Source of the DNA: Chaetorhynchus papuensis
Lineage: Eukaryota > Chordata > Aves > Passeriformes > Rhipiduridae
Assembly (NCBI GenBank): GCA_013396525.1
Contig: VWYX01001162.1
Span: forward strand, 141,646 to 205,645
Direction: 5' to 3'
Length of the DNA stretch: 64,000 bases
Position 1 is the first letter of the stretch; every line of letters starts with the position of its first letter. Made by a program: the position numbers and the translations under genes. The notes beneath the pieces are model-generated. The model did no database searches. It was given only the letters and a program-made list of their open reading frames with translations, and was not told where the DNA came from. Shown piece after piece: positions 25,446 through 37,300 of this stretch.

Positions 25446-26867
25446 CTGAAGAGAAGAGGGATACACATCACCCACTGGATTTGCCTTGTTCAGGCAAAAG
25501 GAGCTTTTACCTTCCCATTTCACACTGCTGACAACTTTTCCTGGGCTGTTGTGATGGAAGTAATGCCATTTAAAGAGAGAGATGTTTAAGCACGCCAGGT
25601 TTATCTTACAATAGGAGTTGCTCGTGTCTAACGTGTAGCCTGTTTTTATCACAGCCCAAAAAACTTGATGCAATGTTTCACATTTTATTTGATCCAGCAA
25701 ACACATTTTTGATGCTTGCTTAGTGTTCAAATCAGTTTTCTCTAAGTAACCGGCAGCTCTCAGCCTCATTTTTCACATTGTGCTGCTCCATACTGCTTTA
25801 AAATACAATCTAGTCTTTGTAGGAATGGCTCTTTTTACAGGATCCATTTACTAAACACACCCTTGGTTCAAAAAGGTACTTGAAAAACTTAGGTGGTAGC
25901 TGACCTGGAGAAAAGACAAATTGTCTTTTTAAGAATGTCCTCCCAGTATTGCTATTTAGGTAAAAAAAAAACTTAAATTAGACAAGAAGACCAATAAAAA
26001 AATCAGGATTTTGTGAAATGGGAGCTTTGGTTTTTGAGCATTACAAACGTAAGGAGCCATTTACACTTTGGATTTTACAGTTATGATAATGCCCAGGGTG
26101 ATTTAATCAGACTGAACCTGCAATAGGTATCATGGGGTTGGTTTTTTAAGCCAGGGGAATCCTTATGACACTTATTTCAACCTTCAGTATAACAGGCTGC
26201 AGATTTCTCATCAGCTTGCTTTGTATGGTGTGCAGGGTGTTTGGAATTTTAAATCTTATTTTCCCCTCTAATTATTGCCTGTATGAACCTCTTGCAGCAG
26301 GCAAATGCTTTCCCTGGCAGAGCAGGCTGCGAGCACTTACTGATGATGAGAAGTGTCAGTGAACTTCAAAAGGAGCCAAACAACAACCCCTAAAACACAC
26401 AACGTTTGGATCCCTGACCTCTGCTAACCTGACCCTCTGTTTCAGGGCATTTTGTTTGTTTTGGATGCCAAGGGGTGGCTGTGGGTCTGCAGCAACACTG
26501 AGCGAGCACCAAACCCCATAACTGAAAACTCCTCAGGGATTAAGTATAGATTATTGGAATATCTTACTTTGTTCATCTTGATTTTTGAAACTTCTGGATG
26601 TGCTAAAAGCACATTACACTGATAACTATGAGAACTGGGAAGTGACAGCCAGCATCACTCATGCAGTGTCACAGACCTGCACAGAAAGTCTAGAGAGAAA
26701 TGCAAAATACCTCTTTTTAGAAAAATTTTTTTTTTAAATGTAGAAAACTCCTTATGTGCTTTTTTTTTTCCTTTGCCTCTGTTATTTCCCTTAGCATCGT
26801 GAATTAGGAGATTTGGTTGGGAGAACTGTATATGATTTGTATTTGTAATATTCTAACAGACCATTTA

Positions 26868-27124
26868 CAGAATCAGAGAATTAATTAGGTTGGAAAAGAC
26901 CTCTGAGATCATTGAGTCCAACCTATGATCGATCACCACCTTGTCAAACTGACCTTGGCACCGAGTGCCATGTCCAGTCTTTCCTTAAACACCTCCAGGG
27001 AGGGTGGGTGACTCCACCACCATTTCATGCCCTTCCGGGGATTTTTCAGGAAAAACAAGGCAATCCCTTTGTCCTGCATGGACAAAGCATTTAGTTATTT
27101 TTGGAGAAATTTTTCCTTCCCAAC
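26868..27124 (-). mobile_element. CR1: CR1 LINE fragment, 5'-truncated
   Basis: Antisense CR1 3' end. It starts with 'cagaatcagagaatt', then 'ggttggaaaagacctctgagatcattgagtccaacct', 'gatcaccaccttgtcaa', 'gtgccatgtccagtctttccttaaacacctccaggga' and 'gactccaccacc'. This is the variant with 'ttggaaaagacct' rather than 'ttggaagggacc', so it belongs to a different CR1 subfamily from most copies further right. The later part carries an imperfect stretch before 'gaaatttttccttcccaac'. No reverse-transcriptase coding region is present, as is usual for bird CR1 copies truncated at the 5' end. Confidence 0.88.
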
Positions 27125-28156
27125 AGTTGGAGCAGGAACAAAACACAGATTTTCTGCTTCTTGCTGCGTTTTTCCTTAGGAGGCTAGGGAAGGACCAAGA
27201 AGAAAAGGGAGAGGAAATGGCTCAGGTGTTGGGAGCAGGGGATGGAGATACCTGGTGTTGTTCGGACCGTGGGGAAGGTTTGGATATGAGCAGCAAAGGC
27301 TGAACGGCAGCACCGGTCTGGTTACTTCTCCTGCCTCCCTTGTGTGAGGGTGTTTTATGCAACAGTTTTTTGAAATGAAAACAAGAGCAGCATTTTTGTA
27401 AAGCATTTTTGGAGAAGGGATAGTGCTGTGTAGCTGGACATCAGACTAGAAGGCTCTTCAGTGTAGTAGGTAAAGGAAGTGTTGGGGGTGCAGGTCGCCT
27501 AATCTGCCAGAGATCTCAGGGAAATGCCAGTTGTGTTTGGGTTTGTGTTTGTGTGTTTATTCCCTGCATTGTCAGATGCCTCTGTGGCTGTAGGAGTGGG
27601 GGCTGCTGCAGGAGCTTCAGAGAGGTATGAAAAACATTCCTTCTAAAAATACTGGGAAGCTCCCTCCACCCCCATTGTTTATTGGAAACTTTTCCCCCGT
27701 CTTAAGATATTTGATTATGGTGTAATGCAGCTAATTTAAGCATCTGTTTATCACGGCCTGGCTAGACTGAATGTGAAATTTCAATTGAATTACCTCCCAA
27801 GAGAGCTTTGAGCTCTGAGGGTAAAACAAATCATTTTCTCTCCGTTCCCTTGGGATTGTCAATAAAAAGAATTCATCTAAATAGTTTACATGCGTTTTGA
27901 AATGTTGCATCTACTAGACTTGGGTTTGTTGTTAGTGGAAAATTGCCAGTGTGAGTGGAATATTGGCTTTAACTCGACTATGGCAGTGTTGCAGCATGGT
28001 GGTACATGGTCTGGAAAGGCTACAGCTGTGAAATCATTTGCATTTAATTCATATTTGATCAATAAATGTGTGTGCTTTATTTTAGAACAGAAGAGAGCTT
28101 ATAAACCTGAGCTTATTACAACCTCAGGCAGAAGATGTCACCAGCCCCGTAGCTTA

Positions 28157-28436
28157 AAATCATAGAATATCCTGAGCTGGAAGGGATCATGGAGTCCATA
28201 GATGATTGAGTCCAGCTCCTGACCCTGCACAGGACAGCCCCAGGAATCCCACCCTGTGCCTGAGAGCATTGTCCAAATGCTTCTTGAGCTCTGTCAGGCT
28301 TGGTGCTCTAACCACTTCCCTGGGGAATCCATTCCAGTGCCCAACCACCCTCTGGGGGACCAATCTTTTTTGCAATATCCAACCTAAATCTCCCCTGACA
28401 CATCTTCATGACATTCTCTCAGGTCCTAGGAGCTTC
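28157..28436 (-). mobile_element. CR1: CR1 LINE fragment, 5'-truncated
   Basis: Antisense CR1 of the 'cctgagctggaaggga...cctgaccctgcacaggacagccccaggaatcccacc' type. It continues with 'gtgcctgagagcattgtccaaatgcttcttgagctctgtcaggcttggtgct', 'accacttccctgggga', 'ccagtgcccaaccaccctctggg' and 'atccaacctaaatctcccctgacac'. This is the longest well-preserved copy of its subfamily here. A second, shorter copy of the same subfamily lies at 43.95 kb. Confidence 0.92.
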
Positions 28437-29154
28437 TCCAGCCTTTCCACTTGATCTGTTAAGATAAAGTGAATTATTGCTGTGGGCTGCTGGTGGGACA
28501 TGGGAAGCCCCTCATCATCACCACAGCTTTGTCTGCTCCTGAATACTTGTGTGTGCACACGTTGTTAGACATATTTTTACTTCCACAAGAAACAGTAGGT
28601 TTTCTCTTTTATTTGTCATCATGTCAACAAAGATCTGGGAGAGAGCAGAGTACAGGTTTTTCTTGCTCTGCAAAAAGAGCACTCATTTTACATCTGCTCT
28701 GTCATTTTGGTAGGGTGAAGAGAGGAGATTTTCCTTCTAGTTTGCCTTACTTGAGTTGGAGGTGAAATCTTTCCATCCATCTGCAGAAGACCTGCAGCTC
28801 TGATCTGTAGGTGCTTTTGCCCTGGCCTGGGCTGCTCTGCTGAGGGGCAGGCACTGCCTTCACTCCAGCTGGGATGTGTGGACGTGTCCATGAGCTGCAG
28901 GCAGCAATCCATGTGCTGGTGATGCCCCAGTATGTCCCCACTGCTCTCCCTGGAGGACAAACAAGTTCCCCTCAGCTGAGTTTGCTGACTTGGGAAGGAG
29001 CCCTAAACTCCCAACATAATAAATGCATGCATGCATTTCCAGGTGCAAAGGAGGACACAAAGATAGGTCTTCCTTACAGGAATATCCGCACCAACCTTTG
29101 TGCCCATCACCTGAGTCTCGCCAGTGGAGCTTACTTGGAGCTGCAGTGTCCAGG

Positions 29155-29386
29155 TTGAGGGTAATTAGATACAAGGAAGAAATTTTTTACTGTCACAGTG
29201 GCAAGGCCCTGGCACAGGTTGTCCAGAGAAGCTGTGGCTGCCCCATCCCTGGAAGTGTCCAAGGCCAGGTTGGATGGGGCTCTGAACAACCTGGTCTAGT
29301 GGAAGGTGTTCCTGCTTGTGGAACAGGGCTGGAACTGGATGATCTTTAAGGTCCCTTCCAATCCAAACTATTTTGCGATTCTCTGA
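29155..29386 (+). mobile_element. CR1: CR1 LINE 3' end, sense orientation
   Basis: Sense CR1: 'agatacaaggaagaaattttttactgt', 'ggccctggcacaggttgtccagagaagctgtggctgccccatccctggaagtgtccaaggccaggttggatggggctctgaacaacctggtctagtggaaggtg', then 'ggaactggatgatctttaaggtcccttccaatcc' and the degenerate terminal repeat 'attttgcgattctctga'. The copy reaches the 3' terminus and is truncated at the 5' side. The 108-codon plus-strand frame across it is an incidental reading of CR1 3' sequence. Confidence 0.95.
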
Positions 29387-32300
29387 GTTTCATTCAAGCA
29401 GGAAAACGGCAATCCAGGAGTAAAATTGAAAGTTGACATGACAGTGTGAGTGTTTGTACCCCAAACCAGCGTGCAGGTAACCTGCAAAGTGAGCAGATTG
29501 AAGAGAGGTGGATGGCAGAATTTGTTTTCCTGGCACTCTCCTGTTGCCAACAATTCAAATGAGAGTTAGAAGAAGGTCCAGCTGGCAGTAGAAAGATGCT
29601 TCACCTTTACACCAGGTTGTCTTTTATGATGCAGATAGTTTAAAATTTGCTCTTACACAGATATTTAGGCAGTGAAAAAAACTTCTTTAAAGATCTTACA
29701 GTAGTGATAGCAGTCAGGAGCTTGGAGGTGGCTGTGCAGACTGAAAGCCTGTTGACTCCTTTGGGGTGGAAACGTGCTCAGACCTGCAGGAGCCAGCCCA
29801 GGTGAGCAGCTAAACCATGTAATCACCCCGTCACCCTTTCAGACTCCTGTCCTAGTTCTGTTTTTACTGATGATAAGAAACATCTCTTTATGTTAACTGA
29901 GATAATTTTAGATGACACAGCAGTTGAAATGACAGTCAAATATCACAGTCCAAAAACCGCACAAACAGATGAAAGCTTTAAGAAATTTTAGAGTTCACTT
30001 GGTCAGGAGTTTGGTGTTTCTGTGGTCATTCTGATGGTCGGTCATGTTTAATGGCAAGGCCCAAGGAACTTAAATGCCACATACGTAGCCAGTACATTTT
30101 CTGACAACTGTAATCAGCAGCAGTTCCTGCAGTCATCACAGGGAGGGTTTGAAGAGAAAGGCACAATCTTGCTTGTTTACTTGTCAATATTTTCTTTAGT
30201 ATAGGGGGCTGGCCATTTAAAGACCTTGTTTGCAGAGGCAATAAAAGTTACTCACAACTGGTAACAGCATGGGAACGATTAAAGTTTTAACTTACAGCAA
30301 CACTCATTGTAAACAGCAAAAGCATAATTGTGGTAAATATAATTCTGGATTTTTATTCCAAAACAGTAGTAGACCAGAAGTCTGTGGGTAAGTTGAAGCT
30401 TTGGCCTGTGTTGTGAGATGCTAATAGTCCATATTTCCTTTCTGGCTCTAAATATGGAACTGTTTTGACAGTTTAAGTATACTGTAAAGCGATTAATCCT
30501 GACAGGGTTGATAGTAACTTAAGAAAAACATTTTTAAACCCCAAAACTGCAGTTTATCTTAATGAGTAGCTCACACTGTCAACAGCAAAGCCCTGTTACT
30601 GTGTAATAGGGTTTAGAGACTATCATGATGAGAAAGGACAGGTCTTGTAATTTGAAAATACATGACTAGAAGTAGAGATAGTCCCTTCCACTGAGCCTCC
30701 ATGCCGAGGTGCTTCACCTGTGCCTCTCTCACCTTGCTTCTAAACAGTGTGAAGAACAAATTTATTTTTGAGATCCTTAAACTAAAATGATCATCTCTTA
30801 GGAAAGATTTGCAAAGATACCAGGTGCTTAAGATAAAATAGATGCAAGAGTTTGTGTAATGTTAAAAGTGAGCACCTTCAAGAGAACAATCTTGGAGCGT
30901 TTCCAGTTACAAATAAGTCCTGTGCCACAAAAAGTCAGAAGTCTCCCTTGAATGAAGATCATTACCCTCAGGGTGCATGTTGGTCACTCTTTAAAATTCT
31001 TATAAAAACAAAGAAATTAATTATCCAGTATAAAAATGGGACATACGTCTCCTGGCAAACATTCAATTAACTTTTTAGTGCTTGCTACTTAATGTTGTGT
31101 TTGACCACTCGAGCATTGAGAACGACTTTCCTTTGAGAGGGAGCTGGGGTGGAACGTGGCATTGAGCTGGAGCTCTGCTCCGCTGGCCACTCGGAGCTGG
31201 TCATCAACATTTTTCCCATGATCGTTGAGTGTGGAGCTAGTTATATTTTACTTATGCATGCGAGATGTAATTTGCTTTGGGACAGGGTTGTTTTGGGTTT
31301 TTTTTTCTTTGCCGGCTGGATGATGTTTTATTGAGAATATAATTTAGCTAGTTTTGCAATCATAGACTGGTTTGCAGTGGTTGAGCATGAACTACCAATT
31401 AAAAGCAACTGTATAATACTTGTAATTCCCATGACTAATGGGCTGAAAATATGGAGCTCTTTGACCTGGATCAAGTCCAAGCCAAAGATGAATTATGCCA
31501 CATAGATCACATTTTCTACTGTTAAAATATCCAGCAGTGCAAGTGTAAACCCCAAACTTTAAGAAATGTTGACTTCCGAAGGAAGAACTGACATGATGAT
31601 GGATATATTTTAAGAATAACGCATGAGAAGAACTTAAATAACTGTGTTTTTGTAGAACTTTTACCTATTTCTGTGTACATTGATATAATTTATAATCTCC
31701 TTTCATCATTAATCTCCTGCTGCTTTACTAGCAAGTGATTATGTGCTAAAACAATTGGAAGGAAAAGATTCTCTGGGATTTTTATTGTGTGTGTAATGTC
31801 TTTTAGATTGACAGTAAAAATCACACTGCTACAAGAGATATATACATATTAATTTTTTCCAAGTGCATCCTGTATGTAAAGATTCTGAAATTGATCTTTG
31901 ATTGTTGTACTTCAATTTATTTTTTTTTCTCAAAAGGATCACTAACATTGTGAAATTTGGAGTTAAATTAAATAGCTGAGTTTTATTGTTCTTGTAGCAA
32001 AACAAATTAAATATCTATGGGTTAAACTTGGTTGAGCTGCTAAATGCTTGTATAAATATGCAGGGGCCAAAGCTGATGTGGAGGAAAGTGCTCTGCTCGT
32101 CAAACGAGGGAGTGATTGTGTGGCAGGGCAGTAGGAGTTCTCTTGGAAACAGGGGAAATTATCAGCGTACCAGGACAGAATGCAAAGGTCGATCTGCTGA
32201 ATACAAATAAAGCATTGAGCACCAGGTTCTGCCTCATGGAGCTGGCGCTTTTGGAACCGCTGTGATAAATGCACTGATAAATTCGAGGGAATGAGTGCTA

Positions 32301-34265
32301 TTGCAAAAGCCTGATGAAGGCTAGAAAGTGTCCAGCTAGTAGGAATTGCACTGCTTGGTCAGGCACAATGAAATTAAATAGAATTTGCTTTAGTGAAATT
32401 GCATCAGGGATGATTAAAGGTGCTGCTGGGAGAAGGTGGTGATCACCTTCCACTGAAGCCACTTCAGTGACTCCGTCGTTTACTCCTACGTGTTTTGGCT
32501 TTTTCTCATTTTTTGCTTATTTCCTCTGACTTCGAGGCTCCTCTCCCCCTCCTGGTCCTTTCCACCTTTGTGTTGTGCCCTTGCTCTGAGCCTGAAAGCA
32601 ACACCAGGCTGCATCAGAGAGCAGGGAGCTCATCAGCACCATTCCTTGGGTGAGTTTGCCCAAATACACCGAGTCCTGTGCCTCCCCCTTACCCAAACAC
32701 AGCATTCTTCATTCCCCTGCTCTTTGATAACTGTGTTTTGGGTCAGGATTTGGCCTTTTAGCTCCAGAAAGCTGGTCCACGTAATGCAGCACCATGTTCC
32801 TTTCTCAGCTGGGTGAAACGGAGCCGTGCGGGTGGGAGCTGCTCCCTGCTCTGCCTCAGCTCCGCTGTTTGGATCTGCAGTCGGGGTTCCACTCTGTATC
32901 TCGTTCTCCAGCTCAGTCTCCAAGCAGTGTCTGATCCCGAGCTGCCAAAACCACCCCGGTGTGGTGGCACAGGCATCTCACTTCCAGGACTAAACTGCTC
33001 CTTGGATGTTTCCTTGATGTAAAAGTCTGCAGAAGAGTCTGAGTCAAACTCCCCTTGGTTTTGCTCGGATACGTTTTGAATTTTGCATTAGTGTTTAGAG
33101 GCCTTTGGCCTCATGGGTGTTTAAAAATGAATTTTAAGAGAATTAACAACTTTCCAGTTGTTTTACTTTCCTAAAAAACAGCAGCAGAGCAGTGCCCAGG
33201 GCTGCAGGCAGCACCGAGGCCTTGCTGTGCCCTGCTGTGTTTGCAGGGGAGCTGAGATACCAAACGGGAAGTTTGAGTGACTTGAACTGGATTTTTCCCC
33301 TGATGGGCTGATGGTGTAACCAGTCTTTTATGGTAAAATAAAACATGTGCACACAGAAATACACACACATGTGTGTATATATAACCACATGTAACATCCC
33401 TGTGTTACCAAGATGAGACAATCTCGTGACTGTTTTGTTTCCATTTGGCATTTAAATGATCCTCTGGCAGTGGGACCAGAGTTCTGTACTCCAAATAAAA
33501 AGAGACATCATCAAATTCATATAAGAACACCTCAGCACTCTCAGTGAAGCCTATTTCCTCAGTGTATATATTTTCTTGAAATATTTGTCATTTTACCTCT
33601 TCTGCTGCTGGTTAATGCTGGGCTAAGGAGTGTGAGGAATATTTCTCATGATTGCAGTTGTTGGAGCAGTGCATGTGCAGAGCTGTGTTCGGTCATTTAT
33701 TCCCTCTTCATTTTTGTAGCAATTGTAGCATGAACTAATTATTTTCTCAGCTTGAGATGTGTTGGAGTTGCATTTGATAACTGTTTATTTTACAGAGGAA
33801 GCTTTTTTTGAAGGAGTGACCTAAGCGTGGACATGGGGTTGTCTGCTCTGCTCCCTTCAAAAGCACAGGGAAGCTTTGCCAGGGGGAGAAAAGGTTGGAC
33901 AGTAAATTGATGCACCTCCTTCATCCGTGTGTGAAGATCCAGGTGTAAAGTTAGTGCTGCCACTAATGAAATTACCTTTCTCTCCATGTTGGCATGTCCC
34001 TTGAATTGCCCAGACAACAGCAGTGGTAGCCAAATGGAGCCATGTGTCTCAGAGGAGGTGTGGGAAGAGAGAAGCAAAGGTGTTTCAGCAAAGAAATCAG
34101 CACTCCATTGGGTTTAAACCATTTCTTTGCTTATCTTGGGAATTGAAACCACCAAAATGCCACCTTCTCTCTGCCACTGACTCCTTTCCAAAGCATTTTG
34201 CTGTTAACCTGTATGAAGGGACCTTAAATACGCCACAGGGCTTGAAACTTGCACCAAAATGAAGC
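29387..34265. other. No gene or mobile element seen
   Basis: Repeat-poor sequence. A G+C-richer patch at 32.5-33.0 kb has overlapping short frames on both strands (for example a minus-strand reading with LETELENEIQSG) but no usable splice sites around them. A short CA/TG tract is near 33,358-33,380. Confidence 0.6.
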
Positions 34266-34276
34266 AATAATAATAG

Positions 34277-34339
<63 letters not shown>
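34266..34339. repeat. ATA-trinucleotide microsatellite
   Basis: (AAT)n tract of about 74 bases with two interruptions ('tagaat' near the left and 'aataaat' in the middle). The right block is an uninterrupted run. It is a purine/T-rich, easily unwound tract and likely to vary in length. Confidence 0.96.
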
Positions 34340-34340
<1 letters not shown>

Positions 34341-37300
34341 GTTCTAGTTTTCTGCAGATTGAAATTGGCTCAGTAAATTTGACACCACGTTTAGCTTCTG
34401 AGATGATAATGCATCAACTTACACTGTGTGGGTATTTTTCATGGCATGTCAGTAAAATAGAAACTAATATTCTGTACTGGCATTTCAGAAGGTGTTTCTT
34501 CAGAGGGTGAAGCTTTCAGGGAGGATTTAAGGACTTTTACTGTAAATGTGACCGTTCTGTGTATTTTTCATTACAGGCAGCTGACTTCTATTATAGACAA
34601 AATGTTAACAGTTTAATATTTGGATGTAGAGTTACAGGTGATAGAGTTTTAGAACATAAATAGATGTTTTGTATGGCAGAAAAAATTTAAATAGCACTTG
34701 AAAGAGTTCATTATCTCCATATTTCCATAACTTCATTAGTTCCCTGACTTAATGCTACAGCAGCCTTTGCTGGGTGCTTTGTGCACACAAAGGGGCAGTT
34801 TTTGCCCTGAAAGCCTTAGTCTTGGGGCATCAGATGTTGGATTTGATAATGCAGGAAGCAGTAAACAGTGACCAATTCTGAACAGTTTTAACTGTAACAG
34901 CTGGTTCAAAAATTTTACAGTCTGTTCTTGAATAGAAAATGAAGTTCTCAACTGCACCAGTACTTTCCTTGAAACAGCTTTTGGTTTTTGTAGAAAACTG
35001 CCTTTTTGTGGTAGACCAGAAAAGTTTTTTTTCCCCTTCTAGGGAAGAGTTTTTGCATAAAACCATTTTCTGACCAGCTTTAAAATGCAGAGATAGCAAA
35101 GACCACTTAGAGTTTTTTCTCATCGCTCCTAAGGAAACTAAATGCTAAACTATCACCATTATGTGAGGTTTACTGAAAGCTAGAAAAGGTCCTTGCTGTT
35201 TTATCCTTTCTGCATACCCCAGAAGAGGAAGAAGATGAAATAAAATATATATGCCAGGGTATTTTTGCCTTCAGAGTTGTTACTGAGAGCTTTAGCTGCT
35301 TCAGTGCTTTCCTGCCTTCTCTCTGAAGCTGTGCTTGTTGGTACCACTTGCAGCAGCAACCTAAAACATTCAAAAACATGTGGGGTGAGAGGAGGGGAAG
35401 CAGGAGGAAATTATATTGACTTTTCCAGGAAATTGTGAATTTTGCCAAACACTGATACAGCAAAAGCTTTTCACAGGAGAAACCAGTTTCCATTTGGAAA
35501 TGCTGCTGTTATGTTGCTGGGTCGACTCCTGTGCCTTCTCTTCCTCACCTGGGTTTCTCTGCATGGACTTCATTCCTTTCCTCTCGCCTGACCTTAAAGA
35601 GCACAATAACTGGTGTTTTCGTAGGGGTTTTAATGAAAAAAAAATTACTTGTGTTTCATTTGGACAGTCATGTGGTCAGAACATTCAGCCCAAACAAGCA
35701 AAATCCAAGTTAAAATAAATGAAATCAGCTTTGTTGATGTTCTGTGATATTGGAAGTTGCTGTAGCAATGGGCTGCCACAGATTTCCCTCCAGTGGCTCT
35801 GGTGTGTGGCTGTTCTCCATATCAGCCAGGTTGGAGCTGCATCCTGCCTGGGAATGGAGATGGGAAAAATACCTTAGCTACACATACAACCGTAAAATTG
35901 GGTTTTCATGGTACTTGGAATGGTAAGAGGTATATGTCTGTGTGTTTGGGCTTTTTTTTCTGTAGCAGTACAAAGCGTCAGTCAATTCCCAGAAGTTTGG
36001 AGTTGGGGATAACTCAAGTGAAGTATTTTTTTTTTTTGTTACATTATCCGTGTGCTTGTCTGGCTTGTGCCAAAGCAGTGTAGCTCTGTCACTGTGGTGG
36101 AGGAAACCTGTTTTGCAATGTATTTTTAAGACAGCAAAAACTTTATTTGAGCGGCAGGAGAACACTTGGAATCCACTTCCTTGTTATTAACCTCAAAGTC
36201 TCCTCTCTATGAGCATTTTGATGGTGTGGGGTGGTTTCTTCTTTCGGGCTCTAAGCAGTGGCTTTTTCCAGGTTTTAGCTGGTTTTTCACTAATTCTAAA
36301 CTATGTATTTACAGATTGCTTGTGGTGCCTATTTCCCACCTCACCAAGCAATGGCTTTTCATGTAGCCTTCCAGATCTTCCCCTCCAGTGTAATGGGAGT
36401 GTGGTTTTGGAGTGCTCAGCACACCAAAATTTTCCCCATCTGTGTTTATTTCAGTGTGTGAGGACATTCAGACGTAGCCTGTGCCTCCATTCCAATTTCA
36501 TTTTGCCCATTTAAATTAATTATGTCTAAAGAGCTGATTGGTAGGAGGTCAGTCCCTTCCTTAGACAGGAGGAAATCCAGTGGGAAAATTGTTTATTAAC
36601 ATGGTGCAGTAGAAATACAGAGACAGAAAAGGCAGGAAATCAGGCTTGGGTTTTTGGTAGCTCTTTTAATTTGGCTCAATAGTTCATAAAATGTGCACAA
36701 ACTAAATTGTGTGCTTTGGTTGTAGCATGAATATTTTGGTACACCAGACTCTGGAAATTTGGTTTTAGCTGTGGAAGAGCTGTGCACAGAACACAAAACA
36801 TTGGGGATGGATAGATGGGGATGTGCTGCCTGTGCAGGAGAGTCACGTTGCAGTTGTATTCAAAAACTAACCCAGAACAAAGTTATTTCAGCTACAAAGT
36901 GTATTTTCAGGCCTTTGTATGGTTGCTTGGCTATAATCTCATTAACTTTTTAAATTTAAGATGGAGGCAGACTTAAGCTCTGACTTTTATATCTAAATAT
37001 TAAAAAAAAAATCAAATCAAAATTGAGGGATTTGGTTCAGGACCCACTTTAAACACGTATGGGAATATTTACACTGGCTAACAGAGACACTGAAATTGTT
37101 TGGCAAGTAGTTACAAATAGGAATCAAAGTTCTCTGTAAATCCATTGAACAGATAGACAGACACCTCAGGGAAGATGATTCAAAATGCTAGATATCTAAA
37201 CCTGAAGAAATGCCTGAAGAAAATTATATAAATACCTTGGATTCTCCCTTCTTTTCCTCTCCACCCTGTTCTTCCAACAGACATTTATACTAATCCATTA

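Noticed and set aside
28158..28454. Frames on both strands of 60-80 codons
   Set aside because: They lie inside a CR1 copy and do not include its reverse-transcriptase region.
29023..29349. 108-codon plus-strand frame
   Set aside because: Runs into the sense CR1 3' end; the part outside the repeat has no supporting evidence.
32517..33022. Protein-like minus-strand reading (LETELENEIQSG…) in a G+C-richer patch
   Set aside because: Neighbouring frames on both strands are also open, and the nearest acceptor-like and donor-like sites do not bracket the frame.
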